Shown piece by piece: positions 35,067 to 46,540 of a stretch of DNA of 64,000 nucleotides (positions are counted from its first letter, which is position 1; the number at the start of each line of letters is the position of its first letter). Origin of the DNA: Archivesica marissinica (Eukaryota > Mollusca > Bivalvia > Venerida > Vesicomyidae); the NCBI GenBank assembly GCA_014843695.1, contig CM026403.1, positions 46,401,645 to 46,465,644 of the forward strand. Direction: 5' to 3'. Both the position numbers and the translations under genes were made by a program. Below the pieces are notes generated by a model. It had not been told where the DNA came from and did no database searches. It saw only the letters and a program-made list of their open reading frames with translations.

Positions 35067-35997
35067 AGTTCTAGCCCTAGCTACAGTTCTAGACCTAGCT
35101 ACAGTTCTATCCAACGCTACAGTTCTAGCCCTCGCTACAGTTCAAGTCCTCGTCAAGCCCTCGTTAACAGTTCTAGCACTCGCTACAGTTCAAGTCCTCG
35201 TCAAGCCTTCGCTAACAGTTCTAGCACTCGCTACAGTTCTAGCATTCCCTACAGTTCTATCCCACGAAGCCCTCGCTACAGTTTGAGCCCTCGCTACAGG
35301 TCAAGTCATCGCTACAGTTAAGCCCTCGCTACAGTTCAGGCCCTCGCTACAGTTCAAACCCTTGCTACAGTTCAAGCTCTCGCTACAGTTCAAGCCCTCG
35401 CTACAGTTCTAGCCCTCGCAACAGTTCAAGCCCATGATACAGTTCTAGTCCTCACTACAGTTCAATCCCTTGCTACAGTTTTAGCCCTCGCTACAGTTCA
35501 AGCCCTTTCTACAGTTCTAGCCCTCGCTACAGTTCTAGCCTTCGCAACAGTTCTAGCCCTCGCTATAGTCCAACAAGCCCTCGCTACAGTTCTAGTCCTC
35601 ACTACAGTTCTAGTCCTCGCTACCGTTCTAGTCCTCACTACATTTCAAGCCCATGCTACAGGTCAAGCCCTTGCTACAAGGTCAAGCCCTTGCTACAGGT
35701 CAAGCCCTTGCTACAGTTCAAGCCCTCGTTACAGGTAAAGCCCTTGCATCAGTTCAAGCCCTTACTACAGTTCAAGCCCTTACTACAGTTTAAGCCCTCG
35801 CTATAGGTCAAGCCCTCACTATAGGTCAAGCCTTCGGCACAGTTTAAGCCCTCGCTATAGGTCAAGCCCTCACTATAGGTCAAGCCTTCGCCACAGTTCA
35901 AGCCCTCGCTATAGGTCAAGCCCTCGCCACAGGTCAAGCCCTCGCTATAGGTCAAGCCCTCGCCACAGGTCAAGTCCTCGCTACACATCAAGCCCTT

Positions 35998-37175
35998 ACT
36001 ATTCAAGTTTTATCTTTAAGACGAGTCATTTAGAACACTATTCATAATGAGTTACAGGTTAAAAAGCGATGCAAATTATTGAAACTCTCACTACAATGGA
36101 TGGATACTACTATGCATGACAGCTACATTTTTACACAAGATATGTTGCAAAAGTAGCTACTTTCGAAACCATAGTTGTAATGACCAATGACTAGTTGGCA
36201 TGACTCGGTTCAAGATCAGCTCGGTGAAAGGTGTGTGTGTGTACAGGTGAACTGATCCATCCTCTTTCGAGTGTCTTACACTTTCCTAGATCAGCGACAG
36301 CTAATACTGGGGCGCTGAAGAGGCGACGAGTGACTGGGTAGGAGAGGACGGCAGTCGTTTCGCGTGGATGGCGCACTCGTCGCCTCGAACTTTTTTATCT
36401 GTCTCCAATGATGGGCGAGCGGTTGGAGACGGAGGGATGCGACCTCGACCCCGGATGCGTCAACGGGGTGGACAACAACGGAACAACCGAACCATTTTGC
36501 TGCTGTGAGCCGACTAATCGTGGAGGATGTGGCCCTAAAAAGTACCGAGAATATAACCACCTTGGACATGATGGCGGAGAGAGACACCAGTACCATAATC
36601 ACCAGCACCATAATCTTCTAGACCATAATCATCTTGGAATTAATCAACTTAGACACAACCAACAAGGAATAACTATCGAGTAACATAATCATCTTGGACC
36701 GAAATCTTCACGGGAATCTACAACTTCAATCTTCAATCTACACCACTCTACAAGACACCGACGACACAACAATCATCGAATAATCGACGGTGCGAAAGCA
36801 CGTTAGCTCGCCCATATGGTTTACCGGTGGCGAGGGTAAATAAACTGAATCAACAACAACAACTGATCCATCCCCGCAGCTCCATTCTGACGTCGCATCA
36901 ACTAAGGCAGAAAGTCATGTACGAACTTGATTTACTAAGTAGTTATTAATGCTAACAATAATCCATTTATTCAGGTACAATTTTTTAACAAGTGAACAAC
37001 AGGGGACACATTGTGACAAATTGTAATATAATTATGATAAGACGCAGATTAACAAGTGATGGGATATATTGACTCACATCACAATACATTGACATTCAGT
37101 TAGCTTAAATAACAAAAAATCTAAACAACGAACTCTTACTGCAGCTTAAACTCTTACTGCGGCTCAAACTCTTCT
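35998..37175. repeat. Satellite spacer S7 (type II) split by a retroposon
   Basis: A spacer of the ACAGGGGACAC subtype, interrupted at 36263-36860. Removing the insertion and one 13-bp duplication gives a normal-length spacer. Confidence 0.88.
36263..36860 (+). mobile_element. 598-bp retroposon with structured ends
   Basis: The insertion is flanked by a perfect 13-bp target duplication AACTGATCCATCC (36250-36262 and 36861-36873). Ten other spacers give the empty site. The 5' part holds a perfect 13-bp inverted repeat GAGGCGACGAGTG / CACTCGTCGCCTC with a loop of about 40 bases. The 3' part has a GTGC-GAAA-GCAC hairpin, then a CTCGCC...GGCGAG hairpin, then a (CAA)n tail. I see no tRNA promoter boxes and no conserved protein; the 91-codon frame at 36408-36683 is Asn/His-rich and unrecognised. 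Long duplication and a simple tail indicate target-primed reverse transcription by a LINE-type machinery. Confidence 0.82.
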
Positions 37176-38786
37176 ATAGGTCAAGCTCTCGCTACAGGTC
37201 AAGCCCTCACTACAGGTCGAGCCGTCGATACAGTTCTAGGCCTCACTACAGTTCAAGCCCTCGCTACAGTTCTAGCCCACGCTACAGTTCAAGCCATCAC
37301 GACAGTTCAAGCCCTCGCTACATTTCTAGGCCTCGCTACAGGTCAAGCTCTTGCTACAGTTCTAGGCCTCGCTACAGATCTATCTCACGCTACAGTTCTA
37401 GCCCTCGCTACAGTTCAAGTCCTCGTTACAGTTCTAGCACTCGCTACAGTTCTAGCCCTCGCTACAGTTCTATCCCACGAAGCCCTCGCTACAGTTTGAG
37501 CCCTCGCTACATGTCAAGCCCTCACTACAGGTCGAGCCGTCGCTACAGTTCAGGCCCTCACTACAGTTCAAACCCTTGCTACAGTTCAAGCTCTCGCTAC
37601 AGTTCAAGCCCTCGCTACAGTTCTAGCCCTCGCAACAGTTCAAGCCCTTGATACAGTTCTAGTCCTCACTACAGTTCAATCCCTTGCTACAGTTCAATCC
37701 CTTGCTACAGTTCTAGCCCTTGCTACAGTTCTAGCCCTTTCTACAGTTCTAGCCTTCGCAACAGTTCTAGCCCTAGCTATAGTCCAACAAGCCCTCGCTA
37801 CAGTTCTAGTCCTCGCTACCGTTCTAGCGCTCACTACATTTCAGGCCCTCGCTACAGTTCAAACCCTTGCTACAGTTCAAGCTCTCGCTACAGTTCAAGC
37901 CCTCGCTACAGTTCTAGCCCTCGCAACAGTTCAAGCCCATGATACAGTTCTAGTCCTCACTACAGTTCAAGCCCATGCTACAGGTCAAGCCCTTGCTACA
38001 GGTCTAGCCCTAGCTACAGTTCTAGCAATCGCTCTAGTTCAAACCCTTGCTACAGTTCAAGCTCTCGCTACAGTTCAAGCCCTCGCTACAGTTCTAGCCC
38101 TCGCAACAGTTCAAGCCCTTGATACAGTTCTAGTCCTCACTACAGTTCAATCCCTTGCTACAGTTCAATCCCTTGCTACAGTTCTAGCCCTTTCTAGAGT
38201 TCTAGCCTTCGCAACAGTTCTAGCCCTAGCTATAGTCCAACAAGCCCTCGCTACAGTTCTAGTCCTCGCTACCGTTCTAGCCCTCACTACATTTCAGGCC
38301 CTCGCTACAGTTCAAACCCTTGCTACAGTTCAAGCTCTCGCTACAGTTCAAGCCCTCGCTACAGTTCTAGCCCTCGCAACAGTTCAAGCCCATGATACAG
38401 TTCTAGTCCTCACTACAGTTCAAGCCCATGCTACAGGTCAAGCCCTTGCTACAGGTCTAGCCCTAGCTACAGTTCTAGCAATCGCTACAGTTCTAGCCTT
38501 CGCAACAGTTCTAGCACTCGCTACAGTTCAAGCCCTTGCTACAGATCTAGCCATCACTACAGTTCAAGCCCTCACTACAGATCAAGCCCATGCTACAGGT
38601 CAAGCCCATGCTACAGGTCTAGCCCTTGCTACAGTTCTAGCCTTCGCAATAGTTCTAGCACTCGCTACAGTTCAAGCCCTAGCTACAGTTCTAGCCCTAG
38701 CTACAGTTCAAACTCTCGCTACAGATCTAGCCCTCGCTACAGATCTAGCCCTCGCTACTGTTCAAGCCCTCGCCACAGATCTAGCC

Positions 38787-39845
38787 CTGACAATGGTTCA
38801 AGCCCTTGTTACAGCTCAAGCCCTTGCTACAGGTCAAGCCCTTGCTACAGTTCAAGCCCTCGCTACAGATCTAGTCCTGACAATGGTTCAAGCCCTTGTT
38901 ACAGTTCAAGCCCTCGTTACAGGTAAAGCCCTTGCATCAGTTCAAGCCCTTACTACAGTTCAAGCCCATGCTACAGGTCAAGCCCATGCTACAGGTCTAG
39001 CCCTTGCTACAGTTCTAGCCTTCGCAATAGTTCTAGCACTTGCTACAGTTCAAGCCCTAGCTACAGTTCTAGCCCTAGCTACAGTTCAAACTCTCGCTAC
39101 AGATCTAGCCCTCGCTACAGATCTAGCCCTCGCTACAGTTCAAGCCCTCGCCACAGATCTAGCCCTGACAATGGTTCAAGCCCTTGTTACAGTTCAAGCC
39201 CTTGCTACAGGTCAAGCCCTTGCTACAGTTCAAGCCCTCGCTACAGATATAGTCCTGACAATGGTTCAAGCCCTCATTACAGGTAAAGCCCTTGATACAG
39301 TTCAAGCCCTCATTACAGGTAAAGCCCTTGATACAGTTCAAGCCCTCGTTACAGGTAAAGCCCTTGATACAGTTCAAGCCCTCGTTACAGGTAAAGCCCT
39401 TGATACAGTTCAAGCCCTTGCATCAGTTCAAGCCCTTACTACAGTTCAAGCCCTTACTACAGTTCAAGCCCATGCTACAGGTCAAGCCCATGCTACAGGT
39501 CTAACCCTTGCTACAGTTCTAGCCTTCGCAATAGTTCTAGCACTTGCTACAGTTCAAGCCCTAGCTACAGTTCTAGCCCTAGCTACAGTTCAAACTCTCG
39601 CTACAGATCTAGCCCTCGCTACAGATCTAGCCCTCGCTACAATTCAAGCCCTCGCCACAGATCTAGCCCTGACAATGGTTCAAGCCTTTGTTACAGCTCA
39701 AGCTCTTGCTACAGGTCAAGCCCTTGCTACAGTTCAAGCCCTCGCTACAGATCTAGTCCTGACAATGGTTCAAGCCCTTGTTACAGTTCAAGCCCTCGTT
39801 ACAGGTAAAGCCCTTGCATCAGTTCAAGCCCTTACTACAGTTTAA
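38787..39845. repeat. Satellite sub-block with repeated rare units
   Basis: Rare units such as GCCCTGACAATGGTTCAAGC recur at about 38787, 39167 and 39666, inside a segment whose unit order is largely repeated. This is another higher-order layer in the array. The 350-codon open frame here is a consequence of the 18-bp period. Confidence 0.7.
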
Positions 39846-40030
39846 GCCCTCGCTATTGGTCAAGCCCTCACTATAGGTCAAGCCTTCGCCACAGGTCAAG
39901 CCCTCGCTATAGGTCAAGCCCTCGCCACAGGTCAAGTCCTCGCTATAGGTCAAGCCTTCGCCACAGTTCAAGCCCTCGCCACAGTTCAAGCCTTCGCCAT
40001 AGGTCAAGTCCTCGCTACACATCAAGCCCT

Positions 40031-40580
40031 TACTATTCAAGTTTTATCTTTAAGACGAGACATTTAGAACACTATTCATAATGAGTTACAGGTTAAAAAG
40101 CGATGCAAATTATTGAAAATCTCACTACACTGGATGGATACTACTATGCATGACAGCTACATTTTTACACAAGATATGATTGCAAAAGTAGCTACTTTCG
40201 AAACCATAGTTGTAATGACCAATGACTAGTTGGCACGACTCGGTTCAAGATCAGCTCGGTGAAAGGTGTGTGTGTGTACAGGTGAACTGATCCATCGCCG
40301 CAGCTCCATTCTGACGTTGCATCAACTAAGGCAGAAAGTCATGTACTAACTTGATTTACTAAGTAGTTACTAATGCTAAAAATAATCCATGTATTCAGGT
40401 ACAATTTTTTTAACTAGTGAACAACCGGCGACACTTTGTGACAAATTGTAATATAATTATGATTAACGCAGATTAACAAGTGATGGGATATATCGACTCG
40501 CATCACAATGCATTGACTTTAAGATAACCTAAACAACCAAAACTTGCATCTGAAACTCTTATTGCGACTCAAACTCTTAT
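40031..40580. repeat. Satellite spacer S8 (type I)
   Basis: A type I spacer followed by satellite rich in GGTCGAGCC and GGTTGAGC units, the same pairing as after S1, S4 and S11. Confidence 0.85.
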
Positions 40581-41799
40581 TACAGGTCAAGCCCTCGCTA
40601 AAGGTCAAGCCCTCGCTACAGTTCTAGCCCTCGCTACAGGTCGAGCCCTCGCTACAGGTCGAGCCCTCGCTACAGGTTGAGCACTCTACACAGGTCAAGC
40701 CCTCTATACAGGTTGAGCTGTCACTACAGGTCGAGCCCTCGCTACAGGTCGAGCCCTCGCTACAGGTCGAGCCGTCGCTACAGTTCTAGCCCTCACTACA
40801 GGTCGAGCCCTCGCTACAGTTCTAGCCCTCGCTACAGGTCGAGCCGTCACTACAGGTCGAGCCGTCGCTACAGTTCTAGCCCTCACTACATTTCTAGGCT
40901 TCACTACAGTTCAAGCCCTCGCTACAGTTCTAGCCCTCGCTACAGTTCTAGCCCATGCTACAATTCAAGCACTCACTACAGTTCAAGCCCTCGCTACAGT
41001 TCTAGTCCTCACTACTGTTCAAGCCCTTGCTACAGTTCTAGCCCTCACTACAGTTCTAGTCCTCGCTACCGTTCTAGCCCTCACTACAGTTCAAGCCCTT
41101 GCTACAGGTCAAATCCTCGCTACAGTTCTAGCCCTAGCTACAGTTCTATCCAACGCTACAGTTCTAGCCCTCGCTACAGTTCAAGTCCTCGTCAAACCCT
41201 CGTTACAGTTCTAGCACTCGCTACAGTTCTAGCCCTCGCTACAGTTCTATCCCACGAAGCCCTCGCTACAGGTCAAGTCATCGCTACAGTTAAGCCCTCG
41301 CTACAGTTCAGGCCCTCGCTACAGTTCAAACCCTTGCTACAGTTCAAGCTCTCGCTACAGTTCACGCCCTCGCTACAGTTCTAGCCCTTGCAACAGTTCA
41401 AGCCCTTGATACAGTTCTAGTCCTCACTACAGTTCAATCCCTTGCTACAGTTCTAGCCCTCGCTACAGTTCAAGCACTTTCTACAGTTCTAGCCCTCGCT
41501 ACAGTTCTAGCCTTCGCAACAGTTCTAGCCCTAGCTATAGTCCAACAAGCCCTCGCTACAGTTCTAGCCCTCGCTACAGTTCAAGCCCTTTCTACAGTTC
41601 TAGCCCTCGCTACAGTTCTAGCCTTCGCAACAGTTCTAGCCCTAGCTTTAGTCCAACAAGCCCTCGCTACAGTTTTAGTCCTCGCTACAGTTCTAGTCCT
41701 CGCTACCGTTCTAGCCCTCACTACATTTCAAGCTCATGCTACAGGTCAAGCCCATGCTACAGGTCAAGCCCTTGCTACAGGTCTAGCCCTAGCTACAGT

Positions 41800-42250
41800 T
41801 CTAGCCCTCGCTACAGTCATAGCCCTCGATACAGTTTTAGCCCTCGCTACAGTTCTTGCCCTCGTTACAGTTCTAGCCCTCGCTACAGGTCGAGCCCTCA
41901 TATCAGGCCGAGCCCTCGCTACAGTTCTAGCCCTCGCTACAGTTCTAGCCCTCGCTACAGTTCTAGCCCTCGCTACAATTCTAGCCCTCGCTACAGTTCT
42001 AGCCCTCGCTACAGTTCTAGCCCTCGCTACAGTTCTAGCCCTCGCTACAATTCTAGCCCTCGCTACAGTTTTAGCCCTCACTACAGTTCTAGCCCTCGCT
42101 ACAGTTCTAGCCCTCGCTACAGTTCTAGCCCTCGCTACAGTTCTAGCCCTCGCTACAATTCTAGCCCTCGCTACAGTTTTAGCCCTCACTACAGTTCTAG
42201 CCCTCGCTACAGTTCTAGCCCTCACTACAGTTCTAGCCCTCGCTACAGTT
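41800..42250. repeat. Highly uniform terminal satellite stretch
   Basis: The last 450 bp of domain 1 are almost pure GCTACAGTTCTAGCCCTC units, with scattered GTTTTAG and AATTCTAG variants. This is the most uniform part of the domain. It ends directly at the donor side of the candidate exon at 42260. Confidence 0.85.
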
Positions 42251-42259
42251 CTTACCTAC

Positions 42260-42359
42260 CTCAACACCACCTCAGACTTCGCCAGCTCCTCCTCCTCGCA
42301 TGTTCGTTCAATCTCTACCACTGCTAGCTTGGTCATCACAACAAAGGCATCCTCTGTAG
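42260..42359 (-). CDS. Candidate internal exon of an unidentified host gene
   Basis: On the minus strand a 100-bp open segment is bounded by a strong acceptor (TTCATTCTGTCTCATTACAG, ending at 42360) and a strong donor (GAG|GTAGGTAAG, GT at 42258-42259). It is open in one frame and encodes about 33 residues, with [19 protein letters not shown] in the middle: acidic and probably helical. I recognise no family. Both splice signals are near consensus, which is unusual by chance, but there is no neighbouring exon to support it. If real, the satellite array downstream would lie in the following intron. The alternative is a chance open segment. Confidence 0.35.
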
Positions 42360-42827
42360 CTGTAATGAGACAGAATGAAATACAAAGTACTCAAATGGAT
42401 GACAAAAATAAAGCAGTGTGTGGTACCTGAAGACAACCTTAAATCAAAAGGGCCATGAAACCCTGGATCTGTAACCCGAATTGAAAAGCTTAAAGGACTA
42501 TGCAACACAAAACAATATAAAATTCAGGTAAAATTGGGTACCCAGAAAAGGCTGCGGACGGACACATTTGTTTTAGTCAATTAAAGGGAAGTGACTCTGG
42601 TGCTACAGGGTTGATCCAGACAAAAGGTGTATGTGCAGCACCACACCATGGTGATGTATATTTAGTTTAAGCTCAACACAATTCCACTAATTGGTTAATG
42701 AGAAGTCGCTCTGGAATGACAACATTTGTGGATTTTTAGTCCTGGGTATACTGATTACCGGTGACATGAGCAATAATAGCCTGTGTTTCAAAACGAGGCT
42801 GTGCAAATAATGTCCACTCTCAATTAA
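42360..42827. other. No gene recognised
   Basis: Unique-looking sequence without conserved coding signal. If the candidate exon is real, this is the 3' part of its upstream intron. Confidence 0.4.
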
Positions 42828-43055
42828 CCCTATGCACACTAGCAGCAGATAAAATCACTATTGCAAACATCATAGAGCCAGATCAGAAGGTACAGCCTCT
42901 ATGCGGGCTCTATGTTGTTTGCTATTCGGATAGTGGAGCTAAAACACTTGGCTGAATAGCAAACACAGATCCTGATCAGATGCGGCGCTACGCTGTGGCT
43001 GATCTGGATCCATGTTATTTGGAAATGCGATTTTATTTACTCAGCAGGCAAAGGG
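42828..43055. mobile_element. MITE with TTAA target duplication
   Basis: A 228-bp element starts CCCTATGC and ends GCAAAGGG, flanked on both sides by TTAA (42824-42827 and 43056-43059). The interior has long self-complementary stretches (AGATCCTGATCAGATGC with GCTGATCTGGATC). CCC...GGG ends with TTAA duplication are the piggyBac signature. No coding capacity. Confidence 0.75.
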
Positions 43056-43498
43056 TTAAGCATAATGATATTGTTTTATTGTATGCAATATCAGTCTGAA
43101 ACAAGTAAATCATAACTGAACAAAGTGAAAACAACAGCACTGAGCTCCAAGTTTATTTACGCGGGGATTATCAATTATCGGAGACGATGTACAATTCGAC
43201 AGAAGCTTATACCAATACGTGCCATATAAGAAAATCATGTGATGTCAATGATGGTAAATATGCCTGTAGACATTTCAGCTCGTTTTTCCTAGCGACAGTT
43301 GTGTAACTCGGACGTAAATAGTAAACACAATATGCGCAAGTGTGGTTCACTTGGATTTATTCCGATATCACTGCTAATTAGTATTCACCGATATTAAGGT
43401 CACTGGGGATAAAGGGCAATCAATTCAGTGTTTTGCATCCGATTTCGTCGAAAATCCTGCTCGTACCACCACCGCACTATAGCGATATTAATCTTCAT
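43056..43498. other. No gene recognised
   Basis: Unique-looking AT-rich sequence. Confidence 0.4.
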
Positions 43499-44335
43499 AA
43501 GTTTAACTCGATTGATACTGATAACAGACTCCGGACATAGTTGAGGATTCTTAGTAAATAAGAGGGCAATAACCATGGTGTTACTAGCCAGTTTGATACT
43601 GAGAACAGACTCTGGACAGATATATTTGAGGATTCTTAACCCATTCAACACCAAGTAACTCACATGGACTGGTCCATGATATTCATAAACCAATAAATGA
43701 ATCAGAAAATCACATTTGGACAAGTTCATTAATCAAAATGGGTAATTATGTCTAAAAATAGTCATATCACTGGCAAAAAGTGCAGATCCTGATGAGACGG
43801 CTCGTCACGAGTCGGCTCATCTGGATCTACACTTTTTGTAAGCCTATTTAGAGGTCTGTGGTGTTGAAAGGGTTAATCAATAAAAGGACAATAACCATGG
43901 TGTTACTAGCCAGTTTGATACTGAGAACAGACTCCGGACGGATAGATTTGAGGATTGTTAATCAATAAAAGGTCAATAACCATGGTGTTACTAGCCAGTT
44001 TGATACTGAGAACAGACTCCGAACGGATATATTTGAGGATTCTTAATCAATAAAAGGACAATAACCATGGTGTTACTAGCCAGTTTGATACTGAGAACAG
44101 ACTCCGGACGGATATATTTGAGGATTCTTAATCAATAAAAGGGCAATAACCATGGTGTTACTAGCCAGTTTGATACTGAGAACAGACTCCGGACGGATAT
44201 ATTTGAGGATTCTTAATCAATAAAAGGGCAATAACCATGGTGTTACTAGCCCGTTTGATACTGAGAACAGACTCCGGACATATTTGAGGATTCTAAGTCA
44301 ATAAAAGGGCAATAACCATGGTGTTACTAGCACGA
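43499..44335. repeat. 85-bp minisatellite
   Basis: Unit of 85 bp starting CAATAACCATGGTGTTACTA and containing GAGAACAGACTCCGGACGG. There are about seven full copies plus partial ones. The first copies are more diverged, and one is interrupted by the MITE at 43640. The phase is unchanged after the MITE. Confidence 0.9.
43640..43872. mobile_element. piggyBac-like MITE inside the 85-bp repeat
   Basis: A 233-bp element with inverted ends CCCATTCAACACCA / TGGTGTTGAAAGGG and TTAA on both sides (43636-43639 and 43873-43876). Neighbouring 85-bp units show the empty site GATTCTTAATCAATAAAAGG with a single TTAA. The interior folds: GCAGATCCTGATGAGACGGC is nearly complementary to GTCGGCTCATCTGGATCTAC. 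Confidence 0.88.
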
Positions 44336-44854
44336 TTAACCAAACTGTCCAGATCGTGATATCTACACATCATGCAAGTCACAATGCCACATATGAATCA
44401 TGGTGAATGAGGTGTTGGACACACAAATTAAACAAGAATCTGGCAGTGGGGAAGGTCATAATCCAGGATTCAGTGAACTTCATTCTAGGTCAGACTTTTT
44501 GGGAGAAGTGAGAAAGCGCGTGATCGCTTCCTTAAATGGTGTTCTTTAATATACTTATGCAAAATAGGGTTAAAATACACAGTACAACCATTAAATACAA
44601 CAATTGAATAGGAGTGCTTTGTAATGGGCCAGTGTATCTTACTAGACAAAATTTTGTTTGAAAATCGTAAAAACCAAAATATATATATTTTTTTTTTTTT
44701 TAGGGAGAAGTGGGGCCCCTAGAGGGCGAAGTCAGGGTCCCTATGGCGACAATTTCGCCCACACCGCCCTCTAGAATGATCCCTGCATAATCCCCTACCC
44801 AATATTTCACATTGTGCGAGGAAATGTCTCACACCACGAGGATGAATACAATTC
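44336..44854. other. Non-coding stretch with a possible poly(A)-tailed retroposon
   Basis: At 44687-44800 a T-tract (poly(A) on the minus strand) is followed by a GC-rich segment with a perfect 10-bp inverted repeat CTAGAGGGCG / CGCCCTCTAG. Read on the minus strand this looks like a short retroposon with a poly(A) tail. Nothing else is recognised. Confidence 0.4.
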
Positions 44855-46540
44855 CAGTGTGGGTAGACAGTATGTGATGTTGTGAACCTCCAGTGTGGGT
44901 AGCAGACATTATGTGATGTTGTGAACCTCCAGTGTGGGTAGCAGACATGTGATGTTGTGAACCTCCAGTGTGGGTAGCAGACATTATGTGATGTTGTGAA
45001 CCTCCAGTGTGGGTAGCAGACATTATGTGATGTTGTGAACCTCCAGTGTGGATAGCAGACATTATGTGATGTTGTGAACCTCCAGTGTGGGTAGCAGACA
45101 TTATGTGATGTTGTGAACCTCCAGTGTGGGTAGCAGACATTGTGTGATGTTGTGAACCTCCAGTGTGGGTAGCAGACATTATGTGATGTTGTGAACCTCC
45201 AGTGTGGGTAGCAGACATTATGTGATGTTGTGAACCTCCAGTGTGGGTAGCAGACATTATATGATGTTGTGAACCTCCAGTGTGGGTAGCAGACATTATG
45301 TGATGTTGTGAACCTCCAGTGTGGGTAGCAGACATTATGTGATGTTGTGAACCTCCAGTGTGGGTAGCAGACATTATGTGATGTTGTGAACCTCCAGTGT
45401 GGGTAGCAGACATTATGTGATGTTGTGAACCTCCAGTGTGGGTAGCAGACATTATGTGATGTTGTGAACCTCCAGTGTGGGTAGCAGACATTATGTGATG
45501 TTGTGAACCTCCAGTGTGGGTAGCAGACATTATGTGATGTTGTGAACCTCCAGTGTGGGTAGCAGACATTATGTGATGTTGTGAACCTCCAGTGTGGGTA
45601 GCAGACATTATGTGATGTTGTGAACCTCCAGTGTGGGTAGCAGACATTATGTGATGTTGTGAACCTCCAGTGTGGGTAGCAGACATTATGTGATGTTGTG
45701 AACCTCCAGTGTGGGTAGCAGACATTATGTGATGTTGTGAACCTCCAGTGTGGGTAGCAGACATTATGTGATGTTGTGAACCTCCAGTGTGGGTAGCAGA
45801 CATTATGTGATGTTGTGAACCTCCAGTGTGGGTAGCAGACATTATATGATGTTGTGAACCTCCAGTGTGGGTAGCAGACATATGTGATGTTGTGAACCTC
45901 CAGTGTGGGTAGCAGACATTATGTGATGTTGTGAACCTCCAGTGTGGGTAGCAGACATTATATGATGTTGTGAACCTCCAGTGTGGGTATCAGACATTAT
46001 GTGATGTTGTGAACCTCCAGTGTGGGTAGCAGACATTATATGATGTTGTGAACCTCCAGTGTGGGTAGCAGACATTATGTGATGTTGTGAACCTCCAGTG
46101 TGGGTAGCAGACATTATGTGATGTTGTGAACCTCCAGTATGGGTAGCAGACCTTATATGATGTTGTGAACCTCCAGTGTGGGTAGCAGACATTATGTGAT
46201 GTTGTGAACCTCCAGTATGGATAGCAGACATTATGTGATGTTGTGAACCTCCAGTATGGGTAGCAGACATTATGTGATGTTGTGAACCTCCAGTATGGGT
46301 AGCAGACATTATGTGATGTGAACTTCCAGTATGGGTAGCAGACATTATGTGATGTTGTTTACCTCCGGTATGGGTAGCAGACATTATGTGATGTTGTGAA
46401 CCTCCAGTATGGGTAGCAGACATTATGTGATGTTATTAACCTCCAGTATGGGTATCAGACATTATGTGATGTTGTGAACTTCCAGTATGGGTAGAGGACA
46501 TTATGTGATGTTGTTAACCTCCAGTGTGGGTAGCAGACAT
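44855..46540. repeat. 39-bp minisatellite
   Basis: Unit of 39 bp (ATTATGTGATGTTGTGAACC plus TCCAGTGTGGGTAGCAGAC), about 43 copies, very uniform in the first 1.1 kb and more variable (GTATGG for GTGTGG) toward 46540. The 39-bp period gives a minus-strand open frame with a 13-residue repeat (MSATHTGGSQHHI). Frame breaks at shortened units and the perfect homogeneity argue for a minisatellite, not a gene. Confidence 0.9.

Larger units (their letters stand above)
23344..42250. repeat. 18-bp satellite domain 1, with eight spacers
   Basis: About 19 kb of an 18-bp tandem repeat, consensus near GCTACAGTTCAAGCCCTC. Main variants at the centre are GTTCTAGCC, GGTCAAGCC, GGTCGAGCC, GATCTAGCC and GGTAAAGCC. 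The tandem runs are interrupted by eight copies of a conserved spacer. Because 18 is a multiple of 3 and the common variants lack stops in several frames, many long open frames with 6-residue periods appear on both strands. They lack codon-level conservation, splice context or a consistent start, so I do not call them genes. Confidence 0.93.

Noticed and set aside
36408..36683. 91-codon Asn/His-rich frame in the 598-bp retroposon
   Set aside because: No domain recognised. The His/Asn-rich part comes from a CATAATCA-type simple sequence.
38793..39845. 350-codon open frame (ALATVQ-type hexapeptide repeat)
   Set aside because: It follows directly from an 18-bp repeat without stops in that frame. 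Equivalent frames open and close throughout the satellite on both strands, with no start context or splice support.
23344..42250. CRISPR array
   Set aside because: Repeats are directly adjacent 18-mers without unique spacers, and the context is eukaryotic.
44829..45881. 350-codon minus-strand frame with the 13-residue repeat MSATHTGGSQHHI
   Set aside because: The 39-bp period keeps the frame open. The frame breaks where units lose bases, and near-perfect DNA identity, including at third positions, indicates recent array expansion rather than protein selection.
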